This document shows positions 8,843 through 17,436 of a stretch of DNA of 64,000 nucleotides, piece after piece. The stretch covers positions 2,108,001 through 2,172,000 of the forward strand of contig NZ_OZ242344.1 of assembly GCF_965208485.1 (NCBI RefSeq), written 5' to 3'. The translations under genes and the position numbers were made by a program. How positions within the stretch are numbered: the first letter of the stretch is position 1; each line of letters starts with the position of its first letter. This stretch comes from Poriferisodalis sp965208485. Lineage in GTDB: Bacteria; Actinomycetota; Acidimicrobiia; Acidimicrobiales; Poriferisodalaceae. A model generated the notes under the pieces. It made no database searches. It saw only the letters and a program-made list of their open reading frames with translations, and was not told the origin of the DNA.

Positions 8843-8960
8843 GGGGAGACAGCGGACCTATTGGCAGGGTGACCCGTGCGCGAGCGCGCCCGCATCTCGC
8901 AGCGCCGCGGCGATGACGTGGGCGAGTTTGGGCGGGACGGCGTTGCCGATCTGGCGGTAG
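7559..8960 (+). pseudogene. IS256-family (mutator) transposase, frameshifted
   Basis: The first about 335 codons from ATG 7559 match mutator-type DDE transposases: AVGAGRYERTQTRTNERSGRR, the catalytic FPCVCLDATYLKVR, VLGCDLGDSESEAFWDQFLGSLRDRGL, LVIADAHRGLRAA and RCRVHFVRNLL. After AFPKAHWQKI the expected sequence (ANPLERVNKETKRRSQVVGIFPNKASAIRLVGA) continues in another frame. One extra base at about 8556-8570 accounts for this. In the corrected frame the reading runs to 8960, past the likely element end and over the 3' end of the methyltransferase gene. The family does not normally use programmed frameshifting, so this copy is probably dead. Confidence 0.88.
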
Positions 8961-9985
8961 ATGGCGCTCTGGGTGCCCCGCCACTCCATGTCTTGGGGGA
9001 ACCCTTGGATGGCGGCGGCCTCTTGGACGGTAAGTCGACGCAACCTGTCTGGTAACGACGTGTACGGCGCTCCACCGGCTGCGAGATGGGCGTGATAGCG
9101 AGATACCCAGCAGCCATCGATGCCGTCGAGGTGGTGCTGATCAACGATTGGGGTTCTGTTGCCCCCCATCGAGGCCGGCAGCGTGGGTGCCGGCGCGTCG
9201 AGTCGCATCGGCCTGCCAGCGCCATTGAAGAGCATCCCTGCGAATGGCGAGCGCCGCATGACCGGTTGTCTGGCTGGCGTGACCTTGGCTGTGCAAAGCA
9301 CGTCGTTGCCGGGTGATCCCCATGGCGGTAGGGCAGAAAGCGCCTTCCGGAGCGTTGGCTGCCTTTCAGCCGTAGTTGGAGGTGGAGTCGCGAATGCCGT
9401 GCCCAGTGGTACGCCGACGAGGAACATGCGCTCTCGCGCTTGCGGAACCCCGTAGTCGGCAGCGTTGAGCAGCAGCACGTGAGTCTCGAAGCCCAACTCC
9501 TTCGCACGCCGGCGCAGGCACGTCAGCAGCACCGACCATCGTCGGTTCACCGCGAGCGCCTTTACGTTCTCCATGACGAATGCGCGGGGTCCGACGCGTT
9601 CTACTGCATCGAAGAATCGCCACACATGCCGCGACCTCGGGTCGGAAGGATCCATCTTCCCGGCGACTGAGAATCCCTGGCAGGGCGGTCCACCGATGAC
9701 CAGATCGGCAATCCCTGCCGAGAGTCCCATGAGGTGATCGTTGACATCTGCGACGACGCAACCGTGGTCATGGTTTCTCAAGTGCGGGAGGCGATCAACG
9801 ATTCGCTTGTACGAGGCGCTATAGGTCTCCGCAGCAGCCGCATCGATGTCGTTCGCGGACACTGGGCGATACCCGGCCTCGCAGAACCCGAGGTCGAGAC
9901 CGCCGGCACCGCTGTAGAGAGACACGAAGGTGGGCGGGGTTGATTCCACGTTCGCCCTCCCAGCTCCGTAGCGGCAACTCAGCAT
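8858..9985 (-). CDS. DNA (cytosine-5) methyltransferase
   Basis: A 375-residue C5 methyltransferase that transfers a methyl group from SAM to cytosine in a specific DNA site. Motif I is SLYSGAGGLDLGF (22-34), motif IV is GGPPCQGFSV (catalytic C102), motif VI is MENVKAL, motif VIII is YGVPQARERMFLVG, and motifs IX-X appear as RRLTVQEAAAIQGFP and YRQIGNAVPPKLAHVIA. All are in order and intact. A short target-recognition region lies between VIII and IX. It is divergent from a gene of unknown family that may be its restriction partner. Recognition site unknown. Confidence 0.93.
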   Translation of the reverse strand: MLSCRYGAGRANVESTPPTFVSLYSGAGGLDLGFCEAGYRPVSANDIDAAAAETYSASYKRIVDRLPHLRNHDHGCVVADVNDHLMGLSAGIADLVIGGPPCQGFSVAGKMDPSDPRSRHVWRFFDAVERVGPRAFVMENVKALAVNRRWSVLLTCLRRRAKELGFETHVLLLNAADYGVPQARERMFLVGVPLGTAFATPPPTTAERQPTLRKALSALPPWGSPGNDVLCTAKVTPARQPVMRRSPFAGMLFNGAGRPMRLDAPAPTLPASMGGNRTPIVDQHHLDGIDGCWVSRYHAHLAAGGAPYTSLPDRLRRLTVQEAAAIQGFPQDMEWRGTQSAIYRQIGNAVPPKLAHVIAAALRDAGALAHGSPCQ

Positions 9986-10112
9986 GTCTCACGGTAGGCC
10001 GAACGGGCGCGCGGGACGCGGATCGACGTACATGTCACAGAGTTCCGAACGGGGGCGCTGGCCGCATCCGCACGACACTTCGTCGCCGAGGCAACCGTAA
10101 CCTTGTGACAGC

Positions 10113-11452
10113 ATGACCACGCTCAGCCCAGAACAGCGTGACATCGAACGCGCGCTGCGGTCATTGCACCTCCCGCTTGATCCAAGTCTCGAACTGACCA
10201 GCGTCGCCGTTGCAGAGGACCGGCTCGACGACTCAGGGGTACCCGCTGCGGAACGTGCAGCCGCCATCGCAGCGGACGTTCAGGAGTGGGCGCGTGCGGC
10301 TCGTCCTCCAAGGCGCTTGCAGCGGCTCGTCAGCGCGATCTTGCGCAGGTGCGCCGGTTCCTCAGGCGAGGCCCTCGCAAATGGCTACCTTTGGGCCTCT
10401 CCGATGACGACATCGCGCTGATCGCACAGCTCGCCGAACCTGAGTTCGAGCCGGCGGTCATGATCCTGCTGCACTTCATGCTCACGGTTTGCGAGTTCTA
10501 CGACCATCCGCTTTCTGTTATGTACGAATTCAGCCCACGCGGTGTGGCCTTCGCGTCACTTCAAGAGGCGAACCCCCTCTACGGGGTGGAAGGCAACGCA
10601 GCCCTCAACATCGCGAAGGGCGCCGTGGCACTCGACGCGGGATGGGCATGGGGACGGAAGCGCAAAGTTCGAGGCGCTGCCCTAGTTCTCGCGGGGCTGC
10701 TTGCTCGGATGGAGGAGATGCACTACCCGGCGAGACGCGAATTGGCGTCTTGGCTCCGCCAGTGGATCGTACGTCGACACCTACAACACCAGCAGGTGCC
10801 GCAGTTGCTCGAGTGGGTCGGGGCCCAGGACGATGCGTATGCGCTCATTTCGCGGTTGGCCGAATTGCCAACGGGAACCTACGGGAGCGTTGAACAGCGG
10901 ATGGTCGATGCCGCTGGTGCGTTCCTGCACCGAACTCCGGAGTGGGCCGGTCGCGGTCTTCGCGATTCGGTGTTCGCCTCGAACGTCTCCCGCAAGAAGC
11001 TGGGTGACTGCGAATTCGTCAACCGCCAGCACGCGGCCATCTGTGCCTACGAGGCGCACGCAGGCGCGCTGACGGACGCGTATGTCCGTGGGCATGAGGC
11101 GTCTTTCCGTCGCGTGCTTGAGGGTCGGCGAGAAGACCTCGAAATGCGAGCGGAACCGGCCGATTGGAGCATTCGGGTGATCTTCGTGGCCCACCAAGTG
11201 GCCGGAATGGAGCCTCTTCGCCAAGTTCAGGTCGGTGACTTCACCGCCGATTTCGAGATGATCGACTACGAAGAACTGATGGAACGGCTGCAGCTGCAGA
11301 TCGCATCTCGACCCGACGGTCGCTCTGAGTTCGCAATCGCCGTGAACAGCCATCTCGTCGGCCCGTTGAATGAGTCTTGGGTGCCCGAGGCCATCCGTGA
11401 CCGGGTGCGCGAGCGCCTGTCCGTGCCGTCCGTCTCTAGCGTGAAGGGGTGA
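10113..11452 (+). pseudogene. Unrecognised gene with internal frameshift; possible restriction-enzyme partner of the methyltransferase
   Basis: Two overlapping frames form what looks like one gene of about 445 codons. The first begins at ATG 10113 (TTLSPEQRDIERALRSLHL) and the second carries most of the protein (WLPLGLSDDDIALIAQLAEPEFEPAVMIL... to 11452). The second frame has no upstream start with a plausible ribosome site, so a one-base loss between about 10285 and 10370 is the simplest reading. No family is recognised. The segment KLGDCEFVNRQHAAICAYEAHAG could be a PD-(D/E)xK-like core (Asp, then E-A-H in place of E-x-K), but that is weak. Its place opposite a solitary methyltransferase suggests a nuclease. 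Alternatively these are two genes. Confidence 0.45.
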
Positions 11453-11970
11453 CGCGAGTCCCCGAACGGAATGTGGTGCTGACGGGCTTCATGGGCTCGG
11501 GCAAGACCACCGTCGGCCGGCTCGTTGCGCGCGAGCTGGACTGGGCATTCGTGGACACCGATGACGTGATCGTGGCTCGGCACGGACCGATCGACGCCAT
11601 CTTCGCCGAGCACGGCGAGGTTGCTTTCCGAGCGTTCGAGAGGGAGGTGGCTGCTGAAGTCGCCCGGAGCCAGCATCACGTCATCGCCACCGGCGGCCGG
11701 ATGCTGCTCGACCACGCAAATGCTGATGCGCTGACCGTTACTGGCCGCGTCTTCTGTCTCGCTGCAGACGCTGACGAGATCATCCGCCGACTGAGAGCCG
11801 ACATCGACGGCCCTGTGCGGCCGCTGCTTTCAGGCAAGGACCCGGCCGCCGCTGTTGCCCGCCTCTTGGACGAGCGCTCGGCTGGCTACGGACAGTTCGA
11901 GCAGGTCCGCACAGCGGGCCGCTCACCGCAGGACATTGCGGCGGACATCATCGAGCGTCTCGAAGCCTGA
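11449..11970 (+). CDS. aroK: Shikimate kinase-like protein
   Basis: A 173-residue P-loop kinase of the shikimate kinase type, which phosphorylates shikimate at the 3-hydroxyl in chorismate synthesis. Walker A is GFMGSGKTT (13-21), then FVDTDDVI (substrate Asp), FRAFEREV, IATGGRML (normally GGG, here GGR) and the lid segment RPLL. It starts at GTG 11449, overlapping the preceding stop by 4 nt (GTGA) after an AAGGGG. No other aro gene is nearby, so a paralogue acting on another small alcohol is possible. Confidence 0.8.
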   Translation: MTRVPERNVVLTGFMGSGKTTVGRLVARELDWAFVDTDDVIVARHGPIDAIFAEHGEVAFRAFEREVAAEVARSQHHVIATGGRMLLDHANADALTVTGRVFCLAADADEIIRRLRADIDGPVRPLLSGKDPAAAVARLLDERSAGYGQFEQVRTAGRSPQDIAADIIERLEA

Positions 11971-11997
11971 TCGGTAGCGCCGCGCCGCCGCCGGCCG

Positions 11998-13221
11998 TTA
12001 GTCGGAGGCGACGATGCCGCGTTCGCTCAGGTCGGCGATCTCGCTCTCGTCGAGGCCGAGCAAGTCTCCCAACACGGCGACAGTGTGCTCACCGGCTCGT
12101 GGCGCGGGGCCGCGCACGCCCACCTCAGGCGCGTTGTGCATCCGGAACGGCGCAGCGATCGTCTCGAATTCACCGGCTTCGGGGTGGTGGATGGTCTCGA
12201 ACGCCCCGGTGGCGCGCACCTGCGGATCCTGTGCAGCCTGCGCGGTGTCGTTGATCGGCGCCCAGATGCAGCGGTATTCGTCGAGCCGGGGCATCCAGTA
12301 GTCGGATGGCTGCGACTTGAACGTGTCGTCGATGTCGGCGAGCAGTGCACGCATGGCTCGAAAGCGCTGCCGGCCGGTCTCGTAGTCGGGGTTGTCCAGC
12401 AGGTCCTCCCGCTCGATGGCCTTGCAGAAGCGCTCCCACGCATCGCCGGTGTCGGGCATCGTGAAGTGCAGCCACCGCCCGTCGGCGCATTCGAAGGCTT
12501 CGAGCATCGGCGACAGGCCGCTCTCACGAGGTCGTTCGGCGTTGGGGCGGCCGTCCACGAGCGACGTGGCCATGTCGATGGCGATGGTCCAGGTCGCTGT
12601 GCGCAGCAGCGAGGATTCCACGATCTGCCCCTCGCCGGTGACATCACGGGCGCGCAGCCCGGCCATGATCGCGCCGAAGAACGCCAGGCTCGTGGTGTGG
12701 TCTCCTTGGCCCGGTCGCGCGTGCGGCGGGACGCCGCCGGGAGGCGTCGAGGCGCCGAACAAGCCCGACCGGGAGAAGAACGCCGTCACGTCGTAGCCGG
12801 GCCGGTCGATCTCGTCGCCCACCTCGCCATAGCCCGAGAGCAAGCCGATCACCAAGTCGGGCTTCATCGCCAGCAGATCGTCGGTGCCCAGACCGAACCG
12901 GTCACGGCGCTCGGGCAGCAGGTTCATCACCACGACATCGGACGCCGCGACGAGGCGACGAGCGATCGCTGAGCCGTCTGGGTCTTCCAGGTTGAGCTGG
13001 ATCGATTGCTTGCCCCGATTGATGAACTGGAACGCCACGTCAGGGTTGTGGGCGCCCTCAGGCAGCTTGGCCTGCTTCATCAGCCCGCGGATCGGGTCGC
13101 CGCCGATCGCTTCCACCTTGATCACTTCGGCGCCGAGGTCGGCCATGATCGCCACCGCCGACGGCGCGGCCGCGAAGTTCGCGAACTCGGTGACCCGAAT
13201 GCCCTCGAGCGGTGATGTCAT
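11998..13221 (-). CDS. CaiB/BaiF family III CoA-transferase
   Basis: A 407-residue family III CoA-transferase, which moves CoA between carboxylic acids through an aspartyl-CoA anhydride. Family landmarks are PLEGIRVTEFANFAAAPSA, MADLGAEVIKVEAIGGDPIRG, FQFINRGKQSIQLNL and RPGQGDHTTSLAFFGAIMAGL, where D174 is the expected catalytic Asp. The frame stays open upstream but the family N-terminus and ATG at 13221 fix the start. It overlaps the stop of the Suc_Fer gene as ATGA, implying translational coupling. The acyl substrate is unknown. Confidence 0.92.
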   Translation of the reverse strand: MTSPLEGIRVTEFANFAAAPSAVAIMADLGAEVIKVEAIGGDPIRGLMKQAKLPEGAHNPDVAFQFINRGKQSIQLNLEDPDGSAIARRLVAASDVVVMNLLPERRDRFGLGTDDLLAMKPDLVIGLLSGYGEVGDEIDRPGYDVTAFFSRSGLFGASTPPGGVPPHARPGQGDHTTSLAFFGAIMAGLRARDVTGEGQIVESSLLRTATWTIAIDMATSLVDGRPNAERPRESGLSPMLEAFECADGRWLHFTMPDTGDAWERFCKAIEREDLLDNPDYETGRQRFRAMRALLADIDDTFKSQPSDYWMPRLDEYRCIWAPINDTAQAAQDPQVRATGAFETIHHPEAGEFETIAAPFRMHNAPEVGVRGPAPRAGEHTVAVLGDLLGLDESEIADLSERGIVASD

Positions 13222-14366
13222 GTCCGTTGCTCCTGTATATCGGTAACGATGAACTCGGTCGCCGGCTTGGCGGGCAGACCGCCCATCGCACGGCACGCAA
13301 TCGTGGGAACCGTCCGCCCTTCGTGCACGGTCACTGTCCACGAGCGCCCTGCGGACGCCGCGATCACGTCGACCTCCCAGGCGTCCGGGGTGCGCCGGAA
13401 GCGCACCTCGCGCGCCATCGATTCGAGCGGCCATCCGACTTCGGCGAACACCGCCCGCTCGCCCACCTGAGCCGGCCCGGTGGCAGCCCCCCACCAGCCG
13501 CGGCAGCGCGGCGCCAGCTTGGAAGTATCCGCGGTCCGGTCCAGGATCGAGGCCAGCTCTCCGGCTTCGATGCCAGCCCACATGCGGCCGTCCGGCAGCG
13601 TCATCGCGGTAGGAGCAAAACGATGGCCCCCGGTGTGGCTGACCCGGTACACCGAGATCCGACCGCTGGCGGTCGGCGCACCGGGATAGGACTCGTGGAC
13701 ATCGGCGGCGCGATATGCGCGCAGCACGCCTTCGAAGTCGGCGGCCAAGCGGGTGCCCTCGCTGCCGCAGCACACATCGTGGCTGCCTTGGGTGCAGATC
13801 AGCACCGCCCGTTCGTCTTCGGTGCAGCCGAACGAGACGAAACCCTCCCGGTCTCCGACCGGGTCCGAGGGCAGGCGCTGTTCCAAGTGTGCGAAAAGCC
13901 GTCGCAGCCCGGCAGCGCCGACGGCCTCGAAGCATGCGGACTGCATCCCGACGCCGATGCGCCAATGAATCGTGACGGGAATCCTGCCGGACTGACCGCG
14001 CTCATCCGGCGGTACTGTGCCGTACCCGTCCGCCGTGACCGGCGGCACGACGGCCAGCACCCGCGTCGGGCCCGCTGCCAGATTGATCATCGGTCGGAAG
14101 TCCTCGAGCAGGCCGGAGGCAAAAACCGGCTTCGGCCAAGGCAGCGGTGTCTCGATCAGTGCGATGGCCTCCGCACTGATGGCAGTCCCGCCGGGATCGG
14201 TGCCGATGCTGACGGCGTGCGCCGAGCAGCGTGGCGCCTCGTCGTCGGCCGGCAGGAGCGCCAGCACATCAGGCTCGAGCGGAGGCGGCGCCGCAAAGGC
14301 CGGCGGCGCCAGTTGGGGCGCTGTGCCGTCCGGTGCCGCTGCCATCGGGCCAGCATAGGAAGCCAT
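13218..14366 (-). CDS. Sucrase/ferredoxin-like (Suc_Fer) family protein
   Basis: A 382-residue protein of the Suc_Fer-like family, with a thioredoxin-fold ferredoxin module. It shows GTDPGGTAISAEAIALIETPLPWP near residue 54, CTQGSHDVCCG near 210 (cysteines typical of thioredoxin-like 2Fe-2S proteins) and RVSHTGGHRFAPTAMTLPDGRMWAG near 265. The role is poorly known; an electron-transfer or redox function is likely. It is cotranscribed with, and overlaps by 4 nt, a CoA-transferase gene. The start at 14366 is the longest option, and an ATG eight codons inside is equally possible. Confidence 0.82.
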   Translation of the reverse strand: MASYAGPMAAAPDGTAPQLAPPAFAAPPPLEPDVLALLPADDEAPRCSAHAVSIGTDPGGTAISAEAIALIETPLPWPKPVFASGLLEDFRPMINLAAGPTRVLAVVPPVTADGYGTVPPDERGQSGRIPVTIHWRIGVGMQSACFEAVGAAGLRRLFAHLEQRLPSDPVGDREGFVSFGCTEDERAVLICTQGSHDVCCGSEGTRLAADFEGVLRAYRAADVHESYPGAPTASGRISVYRVSHTGGHRFAPTAMTLPDGRMWAGIEAGELASILDRTADTSKLAPRCRGWWGAATGPAQVGERAVFAEVGWPLESMAREVRFRRTPDAWEVDVIAASAGRSWTVTVHEGRTVPTIACRAMGGLPAKPATEFIVTDIQEQRT

Positions 14367-14478
14367 CCTCGGTTGGGCCGGATGAACACTGCCCCGAGCG
14401 GCCCTGCTCCAAACAGCCGCCAGCGCTTCACCGTCGAGCGGCTATGGCGTTGCTCGGGTTCGCGGTAGGTTCGGGTAC

Positions 14479-16079
14479 ATGCCGTGGTGGCTGTGGATGC
14501 TGATCACTATCGGGGCCTCTGGGATGTTGGTGTTCATCCACGACAGCGTCCAGAAGCGTCACTCCATCCTTCGCACGTACCCGGTCATCGGCCATCTCCG
14601 CTTCCTGCTCGAGAAGATCGGCCCGGAGCTGCGGCAGTACATCGTCGCTCACAACGAGGAGGAGCGTCCGTTCAACCGGGATGAGCGGCGCTGGGTGTAC
14701 TCGACCGCCAAAGAGCAGAACACGTACTTCGGCTTCGGCACCGATGACGAGATTGACAAGCCCGGCCACATCACCTTCCGGCACAGTCCCTTCCCGCTGG
14801 GCCGGACGGTGCCGCCCGATGCGCCGATCCCGTGCGGCAAGGTCATGGGCGCTTGGAGCGATCGGGCCAAGGCGTTCCGCCCCGCTTCGATCGTGAATGT
14901 GTCGGCCATGAGCTTCGGCTCGCTCTCGGGCTCGGCGATCGAGGCGCTCAACCGTGGGGCGAAGCTGGCCGGGTGCATGCACAACACCGGCGAGGGCGGC
15001 ATCTCGAAGTACCACCGCAGCGGCGGCGATCTGGTCTTCCAGGTGGGGACCGGCTATTTCGGGTGCAGGAACCCCGACGGCACGTTCTCGATGGATCGCC
15101 TGCTGGAGACGGTGGAGGGGGCGCCGGTCCGATCCATCGAAGTGAAGCTGTCACAGGGCGCCAAGCCCGGCGTCGGCGGATTGCTGCCCGGGGCAAAAGT
15201 GAGCCCCGAGATCGCGGAGGCACGCGGCGTCCCTGTCGGCAAGGACGTGGTGAGCCCCAGCCGCCACTCGGCGTTCGGCAGTGTGCCGGAGTTGGTGAGC
15301 TTCGTGGAGGAAGTGGCCGGGGCGACCGGACTGCCCGTCGGCATCAAGTCGGCAGTCGGCCAGGAGGCGTTCTGGACCGAGTTGGCGCAGCACATGGCCG
15401 AGACCCGCCGGGGTCCGGACTTCGTGACAGTGGACGGCGCCGAGGGGGGCACCGGCGCCGGACCTCTGGTGTTCACCGATCATGTGGCACTGCCGTTCTG
15501 GCGGGCGTTCGGCGTCGTGCACCGGGCGTTCGGCGAAGCCGGGCTGACCGACGAGATCGTGATGATCGGCTCGGCCAAGCTCGGCTTTCCCGCTCCGTCG
15601 GCGCTCGCGTTCAATATCGGCGTCGACATGATCGGCGTGGCCCGCGAGCCGATGATGGCAATCGGCTGCATCCAGGCCCAGCGCTGCCATACCGATCACT
15701 GCCCCACTGGCGTGGCAACCAGAACAAGTGGCTCTCTCGCGGCCTCGACCCGGCGCTCAAGAGCGTGCGCCTCGCCAACTACGTCATCGGCCTGCGCAAG
15801 GAGCTGTTCCGGCTGGCCGACGCGTGCGGGGTGTCCCATCCGGGACTCATCGGAGGCGACAACGTCAACGTCGTGAGTCCCTTCGGCGATCTCATCCCGG
15901 CTCATCACGCATTCGGCGTGATGGGCGAGCGCACGCACAGCCCAGCCCGCATCGCCGGCCTGCTGGAGGCGGTGAGCGCTCGCTCCGAGCAGCACGCGCA
16001 ACTCGACGCCGACGCGCTGGCAGACTCTCTCGCACCGAACTCATCTTCGGAAACGGACGAGCACCCGATCCGCACCTAG
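14479..16079 (+). pseudogene. FMN-binding glutamate synthase-family protein, frameshifted
   Basis: Matches single-subunit GltB2-domain proteins with an N-terminal membrane helix. After MPWWLWMLITIGASGMLVFI come YIVAHNEEERPFNRDERRWVY, NTYFGFGTDDE, VNVSAMSFGSLSGSAIEALNRGAKLAGCMHNTGEGG (FMN domain) and IGCIQAQRCHTDHCPTGVAT. Then the expected continuation (QNKWLSRGLDPALKSVRLANYVIGLRKELF...) is one frame over, consistent with loss of one C in the run at about 15718-15721. With the shift repaired the length is about 533 residues, the normal size. Either a recent inactivation or a sequence error. Confidence 0.87.
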
Positions 16080-16102
16080 TGGTTCGAGTCGAGGAGGATG
16101 TG

Positions 16103-16954
16103 ATGAGCCGCCCGCCTGGCCACCCGATTCAGGCCAGCGCCGGGGCCGGCGAGCGCATCACCGGCGAGCACAAGGCGGCATTCGCGGCTGATGGCGTGGT
16201 GAAGGTGACCCATGCGGTCACCGACGACTGGATCGAACGTGTGCTCGGCGTCGCCGACCAGCAGTTGCGCGATCCCGGCAAGTGGGTGTCGGACACGAAT
16301 CCGGGTGCCACCGAGAACCGGCTTTTTACGAGCCGCTACCGCTGGTCAGAAGATCCGGTGATCGGCGATTTCGTCTTCCATTCGGGCATGGCCCAGATGG
16401 CGGCGGCGCTGATGGAGTCCCGCACGGCCCGGTTCTACTTCGATCACCTGCTGATCAAGGAACCGCGAACCACCAATCCGACGCCGTGGCACCAGGACAT
16501 TCCCTACTGGCCGTTCATGGGCAAGCAGATCTGTTCGGCATGGGTGGCGATGACACCGGTGACGGTGGAGGAGAGCTCGCTGGAGTTCGTGCGTGGCTCG
16601 CACAGCTGGGACGCCTACTACGCGCCGGAGTCCTTCGACGGCAAGAAGGGATTCATGGCCGACTTCGAAGGCGAGAAGATGCCCGACGTGGAGGCCAACC
16701 GGGCCGACTACGACATCGTGGGCTTCGATGTAGAGCCCGGCGATGCACTGTTCTTTTCGTCGTGGATCATCCACGGCTCACCCGGCAACGCCGGCGACCA
16801 TCGGCGCGTGGCGCTGTCGACCCGATGGCTGGGCGATGACGCCGTCTGGTACCCCCATCCCGGGTGCGATCCGATCATCACCGACGACGACACAGTTGCT
16901 GACGCCGGCGAGTACCCCGCCGACGACGACAGATTCCCGCTCGTCGCGCCATAG
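16103..16954 (+). CDS. Phytanoyl-CoA dioxygenase (PhyH) family oxygenase
   Basis: A 283-residue Fe(II)/2-oxoglutarate oxygenase. The iron triad is TPWHQDIPYW (H130, D132) and SSWIIHGSPGN (H224), with an Arg about 11 residues later (DHRRVALSTRW) placed to bind 2-oxoglutarate. The ATG at 16103 follows GAGGAGG at 16091-16097, a strong ribosome site that fixes the start. Family members hydroxylate acyl-CoAs or diverse small molecules, so the substrate cannot be assigned. The gene follows the broken glutamate-synthase-like gene closely. Confidence 0.9.
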   Translation: MSRPPGHPIQASAGAGERITGEHKAAFAADGVVKVTHAVTDDWIERVLGVADQQLRDPGKWVSDTNPGATENRLFTSRYRWSEDPVIGDFVFHSGMAQMAAALMESRTARFYFDHLLIKEPRTTNPTPWHQDIPYWPFMGKQICSAWVAMTPVTVEESSLEFVRGSHSWDAYYAPESFDGKKGFMADFEGEKMPDVEANRADYDIVGFDVEPGDALFFSSWIIHGSPGNAGDHRRVALSTRWLGDDAVWYPHPGCDPIITDDDTVADAGEYPADDDRFPLVAP

Positions 16955-17015
16955 CGCCTCGCACGGGTGTCGAATGAGTCACTGCCCCCCATTGGGGCAG
17001 GAGTAGGTTTGCCGT

Positions 17016-17299
17016 ATGGACTACCCAGTTTCCGTTTCCGTCGACGCCCGGACCGCGTAGCGAACTGGCGATCGCTCATTCGCTGGATCTTGCTGATCCC
17101 GCACTTCATGATCCTGGCCGTATTCCACCTCGTAGCGTGGCTGCTCGCGATCTTGACCATGCTCGCAATTCTCATTACCGGCAAGCTTCCGGCGGGCATC
17201 GCGAATTTCCAGACGATGTACATCCGCTACTACCCGCGTGTGCTGTCGTTCGTGCATGTCATCCACCACCAGTACCCGCCGTTCAGCGTGGCGGAATAG
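17016..17299 (+). pseudogene. DUF4389 small membrane protein, frameshifted
   Basis: ATG 17016, preceded by GCAGGAGTAGG, opens with MDYPVSVSVDARTA, the usual DUF4389 N-terminus, then hits a stop (TAG). The rest of the domain (VANWRSLIRWILLIPHFMILAVFHLVAWLLAILTMLAILITGKLPAGIANFQTMYIRYYPRVL) continues in another frame to 17299. A single base lost near 17055 explains both halves. A reading that stays in the second frame from GTG 16967 is open but has an unrelated N-terminus. The function of the family is unknown; two membrane helices are expected. Confidence 0.65.
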
Positions 17300-17436
17300 G
17301 CCTTCTACCGACCCCTTCCGCCTCCATTCCAGCGCGCGCCGGCAGCATCGCTGCCTGTACGCGCCATCAACGCGCCGCCCGGCGATCGGCGCGGCCTTGG
17401 GGCTACCGTGCGGTCGGTGATCGAAGCCCGAGGTGA

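Noticed and set aside
7559..8960. Programmed frameshifting in the IS256-type transposase
   Set aside because: Members of this family are normally translated from one frame, and no slippery heptamer with a downstream structure is seen at about 8560.
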